Positions 56,543 through 64,000 of a stretch of DNA of 64,000 nucleotides are shown piece by piece. The notes under the pieces were generated by a model. The model made no database searches. It saw only the letters and a program-made list of their open reading frames with translations, and was not told the DNA's origin. Each line of letters opens with the position of its first letter. Position 1 is the stretch's first letter. Source of the DNA: a virus; the IMG/VR virus record IMGVR_UViG_3300029258_002326, positions 1-64,000 of that record; one strand, written 5' to 3'. A program made the translations under genes and the position numbers.

Positions 56543-58099
56543 ATGGGCAGAATAACTGTAAAAGAAGAGAATACGCAGACCACTCCGCCGACTGGTTACA
56601 ACAAGCTTTATCCCAAAGAGGACAGTAAGTGGTATTTCAAGAATGACGCTGGGACTGAGACAGCACTTGTGACTGGTGACCATGCTGCAACGCACAAGGG
56701 TGGTGGATCCGATGAAATTGACGCTGTTACGACTGGCGTCAATGGCTTGATGTCTAGCGCTGATAAAACTAAGCTGAACGGCATCGCAACTGGTGCTGAC
56801 GTGACAGCATCAAATGCTCCGCAGGCGCATAAGGCGTCCCATGAAAACGGCAGCGGAGACGAGATAAGCGTTGCTGGATTGAGCGGGGTCTTGGCCGATG
56901 AACAGGACGCAGGTGCTATTAAGGGTTTCGATGTAGTTCTGACAGATCCAGCACGGCGTCATCCGATCGTGTATGACGAGGTAAATAACGAATGGGTCAA
57001 TGAGTCTTTGTACGCTGTTGCGTATGGAACGGTAATAATTGCAGATTGGTCCCCTAGTTGGGACGACATGAAAGAGTTCTACAAGTTTATTCCTGTCAAC
57101 ACTAAACCAGCCGTAACTTCGCACGTAGGTAACGGGACTGTTTCCTATTTGAATGGAATAACGGGAGTAACAGGTGACACGTACACTGTAACCGATGCTG
57201 GTACTTTAACTGCTGGTTCTCTGGCAGTTACGTCTGGCCATGTTGTCATGTGGTACATTGCGCAATGGATCAGCATTATGCCGCCAACAGATGTTGGGAA
57301 TGTTGTTGGCGGATTGATGGTCCAGCTGTCTACGACAACTGCTCTGATTAGCCCTTACACAGACGGGACCGACGATGGGAAGCTGATTGGTTTTCAGAAC
57401 GACGGGCTCGTTGGAGTGGAAACCAGTCAAGACATTACTATAACGCTGCCAGACCCTGCTGGTCTTCCGTATAATGATGGGTCACTTAAGGGGATGTTTT
57501 ACGTCGGCAAGCTGAGTGACGGAGGTTCAGTTACTGTTGTTTGTGATGGCGTTGAGGGCAAGTACTTGGATGGGCTTGAAAGCGTTCTACTGACTCAACA
57601 AATGCAGCAAACGACGCTTGCTGTTTCAAATGCTTCGTTGGCTAAGATTTGGATGCGTATTTCGGCTTTGCCCGATTATTTGCAAGTTCGACGGGCAGCT
57701 ACGTGGGCAGCTACAAACTTTTCATCGCCCACTGGGTTGCCGTGGGACACAATAGACGAAGCTGGGAACCCGGATGTTTCAGAATGGGACACGCCTACAA
57801 ATACATCCAGGATTTATGCTCGATACAAAAAGAACTACCAAATTGGTGGAACAATAAATATCGACACAACGGGCGGTTCAACTTGGATTTTTGAGTGCTG
57901 GTTGAGAAAAAACGGAACAACAGAGGTTCCTGGTTCGAGGGTGAGGACAGGCAACTACCAGGGCGAGGACATGGCCGTTTCTTTGTTTGGTATCGAGGTT
58001 TTGTTGGAGGTTGACGATTACATTGAGTGGATGTGTGAACACACGAGTTTGACTGGCCAGGTTTATAGCGCGACTCTAACCATGTCGACGGTTTACTAG
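56543..58099 (+). CDS. Modular tail fibre C (518 aa)
   Basis: Opening GRITVKEENTQTTPPTGYNK parallels fibre B. It has DKTKLNGIATGADVTASNAP and the ENGSGDEISVAGLSGVLADE unit also found in fibre A, then TALISPYTDGTDDGKLIGF and ATWAATNFSSPTGLPWDT as in B. The C-terminal domain has diverged most, as expected for receptor contact. AGGAGGGTCTACG precedes the ATG. Confidence 0.75.
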   Translation: MGRITVKEENTQTTPPTGYNKLYPKEDSKWYFKNDAGTETALVTGDHAATHKGGGSDEIDAVTTGVNGLMSSADKTKLNGIATGADVTASNAPQAHKASHENGSGDEISVAGLSGVLADEQDAGAIKGFDVVLTDPARRHPIVYDEVNNEWVNESLYAVAYGTVIIADWSPSWDDMKEFYKFIPVNTKPAVTSHVGNGTVSYLNGITGVTGDTYTVTDAGTLTAGSLAVTSGHVVMWYIAQWISIMPPTDVGNVVGGLMVQLSTTTALISPYTDGTDDGKLIGFQNDGLVGVETSQDITITLPDPAGLPYNDGSLKGMFYVGKLSDGGSVTVVCDGVEGKYLDGLESVLLTQQMQQTTLAVSNASLAKIWMRISALPDYLQVRRAATWAATNFSSPTGLPWDTIDEAGNPDVSEWDTPTNTSRIYARYKKNYQIGGTINIDTTGGSTWIFECWLRKNGTTEVPGSRVRTGNYQGEDMAVSLFGIEVLLEVDDYIEWMCEHTSLTGQVYSATLTMSTVY

Positions 58100-58108
58100 G
58101 AGGCACGA

Positions 58109-58594
58109 ATGAGTATGAAACAAATCATGGGGCTTCCTGGTAAGCCGGATCAAGGTTATCTGAAGTTCTTACATGATCGGTCCAGCGTGATGGCTGGATT
58201 GTCATGGATAGACATCTCTTATCATCCAGGGGAAAACTGGATAAAAATATGGTACGGCGAGGAACTGACAGGGGCACAGGAGGCTGAGCTTGAAGCCTTG
58301 GTCTCTGCATGCCAGATCTCAAGCAAGTTCAAGCTACAGGAGGGTGAGGAGTATTTTGAGCACAAGGCGGGGAATAAGCGCGGATCGAAACACCGATCTC
58401 GCGTTAAGTTTAGGAGTGCTTTTGCGTCTGAGCCGACTATAGAGATTTTTAATGCAGAGCTAACCGGACTTGCAAATATGGAGCTTGTAAAGACAACTCT
58501 TAATGGGTTTAATTTTTTAGTTGAAGCTAATGGCTCTCGCAAGGGAGACGCCATCACAACGATGCAATTTCAATGGAGAGCGTGGACGACATGA
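58109..58594 (+). CDS. H-type lectin-like virion protein (161 aa)
   Basis: The C-terminal half, RVKFRSAFASEPTIEIF ... NGFNFLVEANGS ... MQFQWRAWTT, matches the strand order of H-type lectin domains ('V.F...F...P.V ... GF.V ... W.A'). It may bind surface sugars next to the fibres. AGGAGGCACGA upstream. Confidence 0.6.
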   Translation: MSMKQIMGLPGKPDQGYLKFLHDRSSVMAGLSWIDISYHPGENWIKIWYGEELTGAQEAELEALVSACQISSKFKLQEGEEYFEHKAGNKRGSKHRSRVKFRSAFASEPTIEIFNAELTGLANMELVKTTLNGFNFLVEANGSRKGDAITTMQFQWRAWTT

Positions 58595-59184
58595 GCTTGA
58601 GTTTTGGAACACAGAAAAACGGGTTGTCAGTTGAGTGCATTCAAGACTCGATTGGCGTGCATGATTTTGCAGATGAGGGTTCTTGGATTAACGGTACGGC
58701 TGACAGTTCGTGGGTTCTAGACCCATCCGATGAAAATGCGCCATCTGATTACAAGGACAAAGTCGTCAAGATTACTGGCATGCAACTTGATCTTGCAGAA
58801 GATGTTGATATGCCTTCGGGTTCTGAGCTTTTGGTGGAGTTTTACGGGTATATTCCGCAAGACGGCTACACAACGGAAATGAAGCTAAAGACAGTCACGT
58901 ACGCGACTATGAAAGATTGGATTTCACGAGCGCACACGAAGACGCCTGTGAAAAACGAGTCAGGTGCAGTTGGTGACTACACTCAGTATGATATTTCGTT
59001 TCCGATACCGCCAACGTTTTGGTCAACAAAAGGGCTTGACGCTGCTGGCGGTCTGAAGCTTACGAAGATGGTGATTCGAATTGCAGACAACGCTCCATAC
59101 AAAAAGAAGTCGAATGTGGCAGAGAACGCAACAATCGCGAAGCCTCGTTATTTTGTTGAGATCTACGAGGATCCAGATCTATGA
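58591..59184 (+). CDS. Hypothetical virion protein (197 aa)
   Basis: ATG 58591 overlaps the previous stop (ATGA). Mixed beta, with DSIGVHDFADEGSWINGTAD at the start and a C-terminal strand pair. No family is recognised; its position among fibres suggests a structural or accessory role. Confidence 0.55.
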   Translation: MSLSFGTQKNGLSVECIQDSIGVHDFADEGSWINGTADSSWVLDPSDENAPSDYKDKVVKITGMQLDLAEDVDMPSGSELLVEFYGYIPQDGYTTEMKLKTVTYATMKDWISRAHTKTPVKNESGAVGDYTQYDISFPIPPTFWSTKGLDAAGGLKLTKMVIRIADNAPYKKKSNVAENATIAKPRYFVEIYEDPDL

Positions 59185-59714
59185 GTAATAGAGTCTTGAT
59201 AGTTCTGGCAAGGTCCAACTCTTGGTATGCGCCATTGATTCGCGCTGTCACTGATACTTGGTTCAATCATGTTTTTGTGGTGTACCAGGACAAGGGTTTT
59301 GAGGAGTGGATGGCGCTGGACATTCTAGAGGATGGCCCGGTTATTCTTCCGGTGGATCGGGCAATGAAGCGTTACCAGCGGATCGAATGCTGGGAGTACA
59401 AGGGAGATCTGTGGGAAGGCATACGTCTATCAGGAGGGGACCTTGGCGGAGGGTACGACTGGCTCGGACTATTTACTTCGATCATCAAGCTGCTGCTTTT
59501 CAAGATTCTACGTATCAAGAGGCTTAAGCCTATTCATTGGGCCTCTAGGTATATGTGCTTTGAGTGGGTGTTGACAGTGATGAAACGGGCAGGGGTTCCC
59601 GGAGGGGAGAACCTGGATCCGGTGATAGTCCCTCCTGCTCAGTTTTGCAATTTCGTGGAAAGGCACGGCGACTTTTTGAAGGTCAACCCTCCGAAGGACG
59701 TGTGGGACAACTAG
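59181..59714 (+). CDS. Permuted papain-like (YiiX/NlpC-P60-type) protein (177 aa)
   Basis: DTWFNHVFVVYQDKGFEEWM offers a candidate catalytic His near residue 30, and WASRYMCFEWVLTVMKR a Cys near residue 117 at the start of a helix. This His-then-Cys order is that of circularly permuted NlpC/P60 enzymes (YiiX/YaeF), which act on lipids or peptides. A role in cell-envelope attack or fibre modification is possible; no signal peptide is seen. Confidence 0.6.
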   Translation: MSNRVLIVLARSNSWYAPLIRAVTDTWFNHVFVVYQDKGFEEWMALDILEDGPVILPVDRAMKRYQRIECWEYKGDLWEGIRLSGGDLGGGYDWLGLFTSIIKLLLFKILRIKRLKPIHWASRYMCFEWVLTVMKRAGVPGGENLDPVIVPPAQFCNFVERHGDFLKVNPPKDVWDN

Positions 59715-59747
59715 CACGTCTGGGTGGTGGTGCGTCCGCTGCTCAAG

Positions 59748-59776
59748 TTGAATAACTAGAGGGCGGGTTAGATATA
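59748..59776 (+). promoter_or_regulatory. Weak promoter candidate
   Basis: TTGAAT (59748-59753), 17-bp spacer, GATATA. In a 106-bp gap before the gene at 59821. Confidence 0.35.
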
Positions 59777-59820
59777 TGCAATAATGTTCCTGGGTATGAC
59801 ACCGCCTACGGAGGCAAATA

Positions 59821-60291
59821 GTGGTAAAATTACAGAATGTGTCCCAGGTGGAACTTCAGGTCGTCGCCCAAGAGTTAGATGGGACCCCTAAGACGAATAT
59901 AACGACAGCCTTTGTTCGGGTTTACCATATAGTATCAGGCGTTGAGACAGAGGTCCTGGCCTCGACGGCGCTGGCTCAGGTAGGGACGAGCAGTACGTTT
60001 CGGTATACCTGGGCAACCACGGTGTCTCCGGGAACGTATTTCGCTGAATACACGCTAACCGATGTGAACTCGAAGCAGAGCACCACGGTTGAAGACGTGG
60101 ATGTTTTGGATTTGGCGGTCAAGGCAGACATCGATACCATTCGGATTATCGAGTCTGGGCGCTGGCGCATATTGAATAATCAGATGGTTTTTTATGCAGA
60201 GGATGGATTGACACCTTTCATGACTTTCGATCTGTTCGACGAGAACGGGCTCCCGTCATCCATAGATGTCTCTGAGAGGAGACCTGTTTGA
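59821..60291 (+). CDS. Fibre/baseplate-region structural protein (156 aa)
   Basis: The GTG start has GGAGG 7 nt upstream. The N-terminal beta-sandwich (VELQVVAQELDGTPK, TYFAEYTLTD) is followed by IDTIRIIESGRWRILNNQMV and a 'D..G.P ... ERRPV' tail, a tail-associated pattern common in phages ('I.R..EG.WKI..N.M.FY..DG.TPL..FDL'). Confidence 0.65.
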   Translation: MVKLQNVSQVELQVVAQELDGTPKTNITTAFVRVYHIVSGVETEVLASTALAQVGTSSTFRYTWATTVSPGTYFAEYTLTDVNSKQSTTVEDVDVLDLAVKADIDTIRIIESGRWRILNNQMVFYAEDGLTPFMTFDLFDENGLPSSIDVSERRPV

Positions 60292-60755
60292 ACAAACTGG
60301 TCACCAGAGGGCTTGGGCCAGGCCATCTACTGATCACTGGCGGATTTAACGTAGGCAGATTCCTTGATGAGCTTGTGGAGATTCTCCGCATGACATCAAA
60401 GATTGCGACGTCCATGGGTCTTACATCCAAGGTCGTCACGTCCATGGATCTTGTGTCCAGGACGTTGTCATCTATGGGGATCACGTCGGGTGTTACAGCG
60501 TCCATGGATCTTGTGTCGAAGGTAACGGAATCCATGGATCTGGTGTCCAGGGCGCTGTTGTCCATGGATCTGTCGTCTAAAGTCACAACGTCCATGGGGA
60601 TTGTGTCCAAGACGTTATCGTCCATGGAGCTTTCATCTAAGACATTGTCGTCCATGGATCTTTCATCTAAAGTTGCAACATCTATGGAACTAGTGTCCAA
60701 AGTAGTGGCAGCCGTGACCGGAACATCGAAAGTGGACCTAGAGGGAGAAGAATAA
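60288..60755 (+). CDS. Decapeptide-repeat virion-region protein (155 aa)
   Basis: After a 40-residue N-terminus, ten tandem 10-residue repeats with consensus [TS]SM[DGE]L[VST]SK[VT][VTL] cover residues 41-140. The start overlaps the preceding gene by 4 nt, and the protein lies between two structural proteins. The fold of the repeats is unknown; regular Met/Leu/Val spacing would suit a solenoid or rod. Confidence 0.65.
   Translation: MNKLVTRGLGPGHLLITGGFNVGRFLDELVEILRMTSKIATSMGLTSKVVTSMDLVSRTLSSMGITSGVTASMDLVSKVTESMDLVSRALLSMDLSSKVTTSMGIVSKTLSSMELSSKTLSSMDLSSKVATSMELVSKVVAAVTGTSKVDLEGEE
60408..60707 (+). repeat. Ten 30-bp tandem repeats encoding decapeptides
   Basis: Core TCCATGGATCT(T/G)GTGTC recurs every 30 nt with third-base and replacement changes. 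Exactly in register with the reading frame, so length change by repeat number would not shift the frame. Confidence 0.8.
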
Positions 60756-61063
60756 TGACCTGTAGCACTCCATGTGATTGTCCAGGAAAGTACTATGTCG
60801 GAGACATCGGGACTATTATCATTATCGATGTTTGCAGCGATATAACTACGGCTACCCTCATGGCGTTGGACGTAACCAAACCGGACGGAACCACCGATAG
60901 GTGGGTGGGCTCTCTTTCTGGGTCAACGAGTATTCAGTACGTGGTTGACGTGGATGACTTCGACCAGGCGGGAGAGTATCGAGTTCAGTCTTATATTGAG
61001 ATGCCGAACTGGAGTGGGCACGGGGACACTACCCAGTTCACAGTTAGCGAAGTGTATCAGTAA
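60755..61063 (+). CDS. Small structural protein (102 aa)
   Basis: A Cys-rich N-terminus (TCSTPCDCPG), then beta-sandwich YYVGDIGTIIIIDVCSDIT ... LDVTKPDGT ... GEYRVQSYIEMPNWSGHGDT. The 'KPDGT..W ... G.Y..Q.Y....W.G' pattern is common in small phage tail-side proteins. Overlaps its neighbours by one base at each side. Confidence 0.65.
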   Translation: MTCSTPCDCPGKYYVGDIGTIIIIDVCSDITTATLMALDVTKPDGTTDRWVGSLSGSTSIQYVVDVDDFDQAGEYRVQSYIEMPNWSGHGDTTQFTVSEVYQ

Positions 61064-61959
61064 TGAGCGAGAAGACTCTCAGGTATAGGCCGCCAAGGCT
61101 TTCCACAGAGTCTCCTGTGCCTGCGATCTTTATGACCCGCAAGCACATCAAGATGTACAACGAGATGGTTAGCGATGCGCTGGACAGGGCTGACTGGGGG
61201 ATGATGCTGTTCCTATTGGAAGTAGCGAATATCGTGAGGAGCAAGGTTCAGCAACTGGCGCCAGATCTTCTTGTTGGAAAAGAAAAGGTTTCATACGCGG
61301 ATGATCTTCGCATTGCCCTTCTCCATGTCGAGAAGAGCAACGTAGCCGTTGCGATATATCTCGATTCCAGGTCGTTCAAGGTAAGCGAGAAGGACGTGGA
61401 TAAACTCGCTTTGTTTTTTCAGCCCAAACATGGGTCGCCGGAGTGGGTTGACGTGCTGAGGCACTATGGTCCTTGGCCGTCCGACATGCTCCCGTTTTAT
61501 GTTCCAGAGGGAAAGGCGCGGATTATCTCGCGCCGTGCTCGCGAGGATGAGATTGGAGCACTGAAGAGACGGATACTGAAGCAGCGTAAAGCCATACAGA
61601 AGGCACTGAGGGCGACCAAGGCTCCGAGCTATGAAATCCAAGAAGACGGTTACAACGCTACGTCTGGGAATGCCGTCGGGATTGTGGCTAGAGAAGACAT
61701 GGGGTACAATGTGCTCAGGGCAGAGTTTGGGTACGACGGGGAGTCGCAAAATGCTCACTGGAGACCTGCTCTGAGGGCATTGGATGACGAAATCCCTGGC
61801 CTAATGAGAAAGTATATCGAGTATGTTGAAACCGGCAGAGAAAGCTCATTTAACATACCCAGTGAAGTGCTGGAGATGACCAGTGCTGAATACAGAAAGG
61901 GCGATGCGTTTGCGAGAGCGCTTGCGCCGTATGCACCCACGGGGAAAGTTGGAGGATGA
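61063..61959 (+). CDS. Tail-region structural protein (298 aa)
   Basis: Residues 40-100 are helical (VANIVRSKVQQLAPDLLVG), reminiscent of HK97 gp10-type tail-completion proteins. A basic middle (ALKRRILKQRKAIQKALR) and ALRALDDEIPGLMRKYIEYV at the end. Exact role unproven. Confidence 0.55.
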   Translation: MSEKTLRYRPPRLSTESPVPAIFMTRKHIKMYNEMVSDALDRADWGMMLFLLEVANIVRSKVQQLAPDLLVGKEKVSYADDLRIALLHVEKSNVAVAIYLDSRSFKVSEKDVDKLALFFQPKHGSPEWVDVLRHYGPWPSDMLPFYVPEGKARIISRRAREDEIGALKRRILKQRKAIQKALRATKAPSYEIQEDGYNATSGNAVGIVAREDMGYNVLRAEFGYDGESQNAHWRPALRALDDEIPGLMRKYIEYVETGRESSFNIPSEVLEMTSAEYRKGDAFARALAPYAPTGKVGG

Positions 61960-61960
61960 C

Positions 61961-62134
61961 ATGGAAGATAAGCTGAAGGAACTAAACGTAACGTTGAAGG
62001 ATGTAGAGAACAACCTGATGAGTCGAAAGATTGAGCGCCAGGATGCGACGATCGACGACGCGTTGGAGATTATCAATATGGCCCAGGAAGCTGGAGCCAT
62101 CGAAGTAGACGATTGCGCAGCGTGCGGAGACTGA
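61961..62134 (+). CDS. Small acidic protein (57 aa)
   Basis: ATG 61961 behind TTGGAGGATGAC. Helical, ends VDDCAACGD with a CxxC. A short frame inside the operon; it could be a chaperone-like piece. Function unknown. Confidence 0.55.
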   Translation: MEDKLKELNVTLKDVENNLMSRKIERQDATIDDALEIINMAQEAGAIEVDDCAACGD

Positions 62135-62138
62135 ACTC

Positions 62139-62154
62139 GCGAACTTGAGTTCGC
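62139..62154. promoter_or_regulatory. 16-bp near-palindrome, right-most copy
   Basis: Exact GCGAACTTGAGTTCGC between two structural genes, 12 nt before ATG 62167. Confidence 0.8.
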
Positions 62155-62166
62155 AAGGGGCAGCAA

Positions 62167-62865
62167 ATGACAGTAATCGGAACAGCGGATATTCGAGACT
62201 GGGATGAAGGGTGTATGCAGACTCTCGGCGCCGAGATCACGACATATGTTGTGGACGGCGATACCCGGAATATTTACGCGTGCGATGTTCCGGGACTTGA
62301 CTCTGGCTTCCCTGCCATAGATGGAAAAGTTCCGTGTCAATTTGTTGAGCCAGAGGGAGTGTATCAGCCGTACAGGGTTCCGTGTTTCCAGTTTAGGCGT
62401 TCTGATATGACTCCGGCGTTTGATCGCCACCCTTGGTATCAATGGGTTGCAAGAGGCCCTTCGAAGACAGCCAGGAAGGTCACTCTTGAAGACGGGACAG
62501 AGGGTTATACTGAGTATGAGAACCAATGGCGGGGTACTCCGTTTGACATATCTTACGAGTGCAGCGTCATTGCGAGGCGACAGCAGGACTCAACCCTTAT
62601 GCTGACATATGCGCTTAGGCACTTTCTTCCGCCGAGCTTCATTTTCAAAATAATTGACAGTCTAGGGGACGTGCGGGAATATGATGCTGTAGATGTGTCT
62701 ATTACGAACGCTTCGGAGCTTGTCGATATTGCGGACAGAGTTGTTGCCTGGTCGGTGTCCTTTGTTGTTCGTGGCGAGGTTGATCTACATGACTCGCGTG
62801 AATTCCCGGCCATGTTGGAACCGAGGATTACGTATGAGCAATTCGTGATAGGCGAGGAGGATTAG
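62167..62865 (+). CDS. Tail-completion/terminator-like protein (232 aa)
   Basis: TYALRHFLPPSFIFKIIDSL followed by GDVREYDAVDVSITNASELVD and GEVDLHDSREFP are conserved blocks seen in tail-associated genes close to the sheath in large phages ('LPP.F...V.D..G..R.YDA.DV....ASE..D'). Probably needed to finish or connect the tail. The N-terminus has TVIGTADIRDWDEG. Confidence 0.55.
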   Translation: MTVIGTADIRDWDEGCMQTLGAEITTYVVDGDTRNIYACDVPGLDSGFPAIDGKVPCQFVEPEGVYQPYRVPCFQFRRSDMTPAFDRHPWYQWVARGPSKTARKVTLEDGTEGYTEYENQWRGTPFDISYECSVIARRQQDSTLMLTYALRHFLPPSFIFKIIDSLGDVREYDAVDVSITNASELVDIADRVVAWSVSFVVRGEVDLHDSREFPAMLEPRITYEQFVIGEED

Positions 62866-62867
62866 AA

Positions 62868-63305
62868 ATGCCGTGGTTTTACTATTCAGGAACTGTTTCG
62901 AGATCTATCCCTGTAAAAAAAGGTTTGAGCGTTGCGGTGCGGCCACATTCGAGGGTTGAGATTTTCGATGCTCAGGCTCGCGAAGTGCAGAGTTTGATCA
63001 AAAAAGGGCAGCTGAAGAGGACCGGCAAGCCCGCAGGCGTTGAGAGCACAATTAACGCTGAGACAGTGACAGGAAAAGACATTGAGAGTGTGACTCCTCG
63101 CTCGGCTATCGCTGATAGCTTTGCGGAAAAAGGAATCTCCACTGGTCCTGACAAGCCCCCTAAGAAGCTCAAGGGGGCTCCCGAGATGACATCTGCTGAA
63201 GTAGGATTAGCTGAGGGTGACAAGCCCGTGGTTGACGAGTTGAAAAGCGTTGAGAGCAAAAAAGAAAAACAAGGCAAAGGAAAAAGCAAAAAACGCGATG
63301 CGTAG
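62868..63305 (+). CDS. Small structural-region protein (145 aa)
   Basis: Residues 1-50 form a small beta domain (MPWFYYSGTVSRSIPVKKG, VAVRPHSRVEIF); the rest is a Lys/Ser/Glu-rich disordered tail. Directly before the sheath gene. Function unknown. Confidence 0.55.
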   Translation: MPWFYYSGTVSRSIPVKKGLSVAVRPHSRVEIFDAQAREVQSLIKKGQLKRTGKPAGVESTINAETVTGKDIESVTPRSAIADSFAEKGISTGPDKPPKKLKGAPEMTSAEVGLAEGDKPVVDELKSVESKKEKQGKGKSKKRDA

Positions 63306-63333
63306 GCGCTAAACTCGGCAAACGGAGCTAAAA

Positions 63334-64000
63334 ATGACAGATTACACGTACCCAGGGGTATATGTGCAGGAGCAGTCGAGCGGTCCAGGACCGATCACTG
63401 GCGTCTCCACATCGAACTTAGGATTGCTCGGTTGGACTAACAAGGGTCCAATCGACGAGCCTACACTGTGCACCAGCTTCTCTGATTTCAAGACGAAGTT
63501 CGGGACATTTACCGAAGACGGCCTAACGCCAACAATGGCGTATGCGTTCTTCCAAAACGGTGGGCAGCGTGCGTACGTCGTGCGTGCGGCTCCGTCCGAT
63601 GCTGACGAGGCATACTACGACTACGAGTACACGATTCCCTCCGGGAGCGAAGAGGATCTTGGAAACACAGTCGAGGCGAGTGGCATTTACGAGCTTCAAC
63701 TTGCACATCCCCCGGTTACGCCGGGTTCGGTGACGATTACCTTCGAGGGTACTCTCACCAATATCTTTACTGACCCAGGTTCGGACGGAGTGCTTGTCGC
63801 TTCTGGAACTGGCGCTGGCGGATCGGGATCTATCGATTACACCACTGGCGAAGTCAACATTACGCTGACCAACCCTGCTCAGTTCACAGGTAGCTCCTAT
63901 CACATTGAGGCCGTGTACACTTATCGCGTGTTCCGCTTCCAGATGAAATGGCCTGGGGCTGCGGGGAATTATTACCGCGTAAGGATCACTCCTGGGTCTG
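63334..64000 (+). CDS. Tail sheath protein, N-terminal part (cut by window end)
   Basis: ATG 63334 behind CGGAG. Opening MTDYTYPGVYVQEQSSGPGP with ITGVSTSNLGLLGWTNKG, then FSDFKTKFG and YAFFQNGGQRAYVVR are the signature of contractile tail sheaths ('PGVY..E ... GF.G....GP ... F...FG ... F..NGG...YVVR'). The frame stays open to the window end, about 222 codons. This gene proves the contractile tail. Confidence 0.93.
   Translation, partial: MTDYTYPGVYVQEQSSGPGPITGVSTSNLGLLGWTNKGPIDEPTLCTSFSDFKTKFGTFTEDGLTPTMAYAFFQNGGQRAYVVRAAPSDADEAYYDYEYTIPSGSEEDLGNTVEASGIYELQLAHPPVTPGSVTITFEGTLTNIFTDPGSDGVLVASGTGAGGSGSIDYTTGEVNITLTNPAQFTGSSYHIEAVYTYRVFRFQMKWPGAAGNYYRVRITPGS

Noticed and set aside
60408-60707. 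Tandem 30-bp repeats as a CRISPR-like or origin repeat
   Set aside because: No spacers, perfectly in frame with an open gene, and variation is mainly codon-compatible; best explained as a protein repeat.

Overview
The window is a 64 kb piece of the genome of a large tailed phage with a contractile tail (myovirus-type). Every convincing gene lies on the + strand. The diagnostic genes are, in order, a terminase large subunit, a portal, head-core proteins, a T4 gp21-type prohead protease, a T4 gp23-type major capsid protein, neck proteins, fibres and, running off the right edge, a tail sheath. No DNA polymerase, helicase, RNA polymerase, integrase, tRNA or rRNA is visible, so most of the replication and remaining tail genes must lie outside. 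The host cannot be named. Promoters are sigma70-like (TTGACA, 17 bp, TGTAAATT) and ribosome sites are AGGAGG-like, which only says a bacterial host of intermediate GC.

Positions 1-27.7 kb form an accessory/early region of about 70 short, tightly packed genes, often with ATGA or TGATG overlaps. Recognisable products are a Lar-like protein, a SLOG-fold protein, a DUF1937 deoxyribosyltransferase-like protein, an orphan HicB-like protein, a DUF5131 (Gp37/Gp68) protein, a HAD phosphatase, a DUF5662 protein, a MazG-like pyrophosphohydrolase and a DHH phosphoesterase. The rest is dominated by paralogous small families: short Cys-rich zinc-finger-like proteins, a 'DGT-W' domain family, a 'GD...IT...RW' family, HNH-like pairs, and a run of single-pass membrane proteins with Cys-rich ectodomains. 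Two genes of 59 residues (11710-11889 and 20116-20295) fill what otherwise look like gaps.

Positions 27.7-43.5 kb hold packaging and head genes. The terminase large subunit is interrupted by three inteins, at the Walker A loop, the Walker B/DE motif and the nuclease domain. The portal carries a fourth intein with an HNH endonuclease. The second terminase intein contains a complete 805-codon homing-endonuclease gene in a different reading frame, while the terminase frame stays open across all 2.4 kb. A head-core gene ends in a textbook -1 frameshift signal (G GGA AAC, 6-nt spacer, 6-bp hairpin) that would add a 66-residue basic tail. A strong terminator follows the capsid gene.

Positions 43.5-64 kb hold neck/connector genes, Ig-like and fibre genes (three related modular fibres at 53.3-58.1 kb), a permuted papain-like protein, a decapeptide-repeat protein, tail-completion-like proteins and the start of the tail sheath.

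A 16-bp near-palindrome (GCGAACTTGAGTTCGC or its reverse complement) occurs 7 times exactly and 4 times with one outer mismatch between 9.3 and 62.2 kb. Some copies sit directly upstream of promoters, some just upstream of ribosome sites, and some inside genes. This is the layout of a phage operator/stoperator network. A ribbon-helix-helix plus winged-helix protein encoded at 13812-14339 is a candidate, unproven, ligand.
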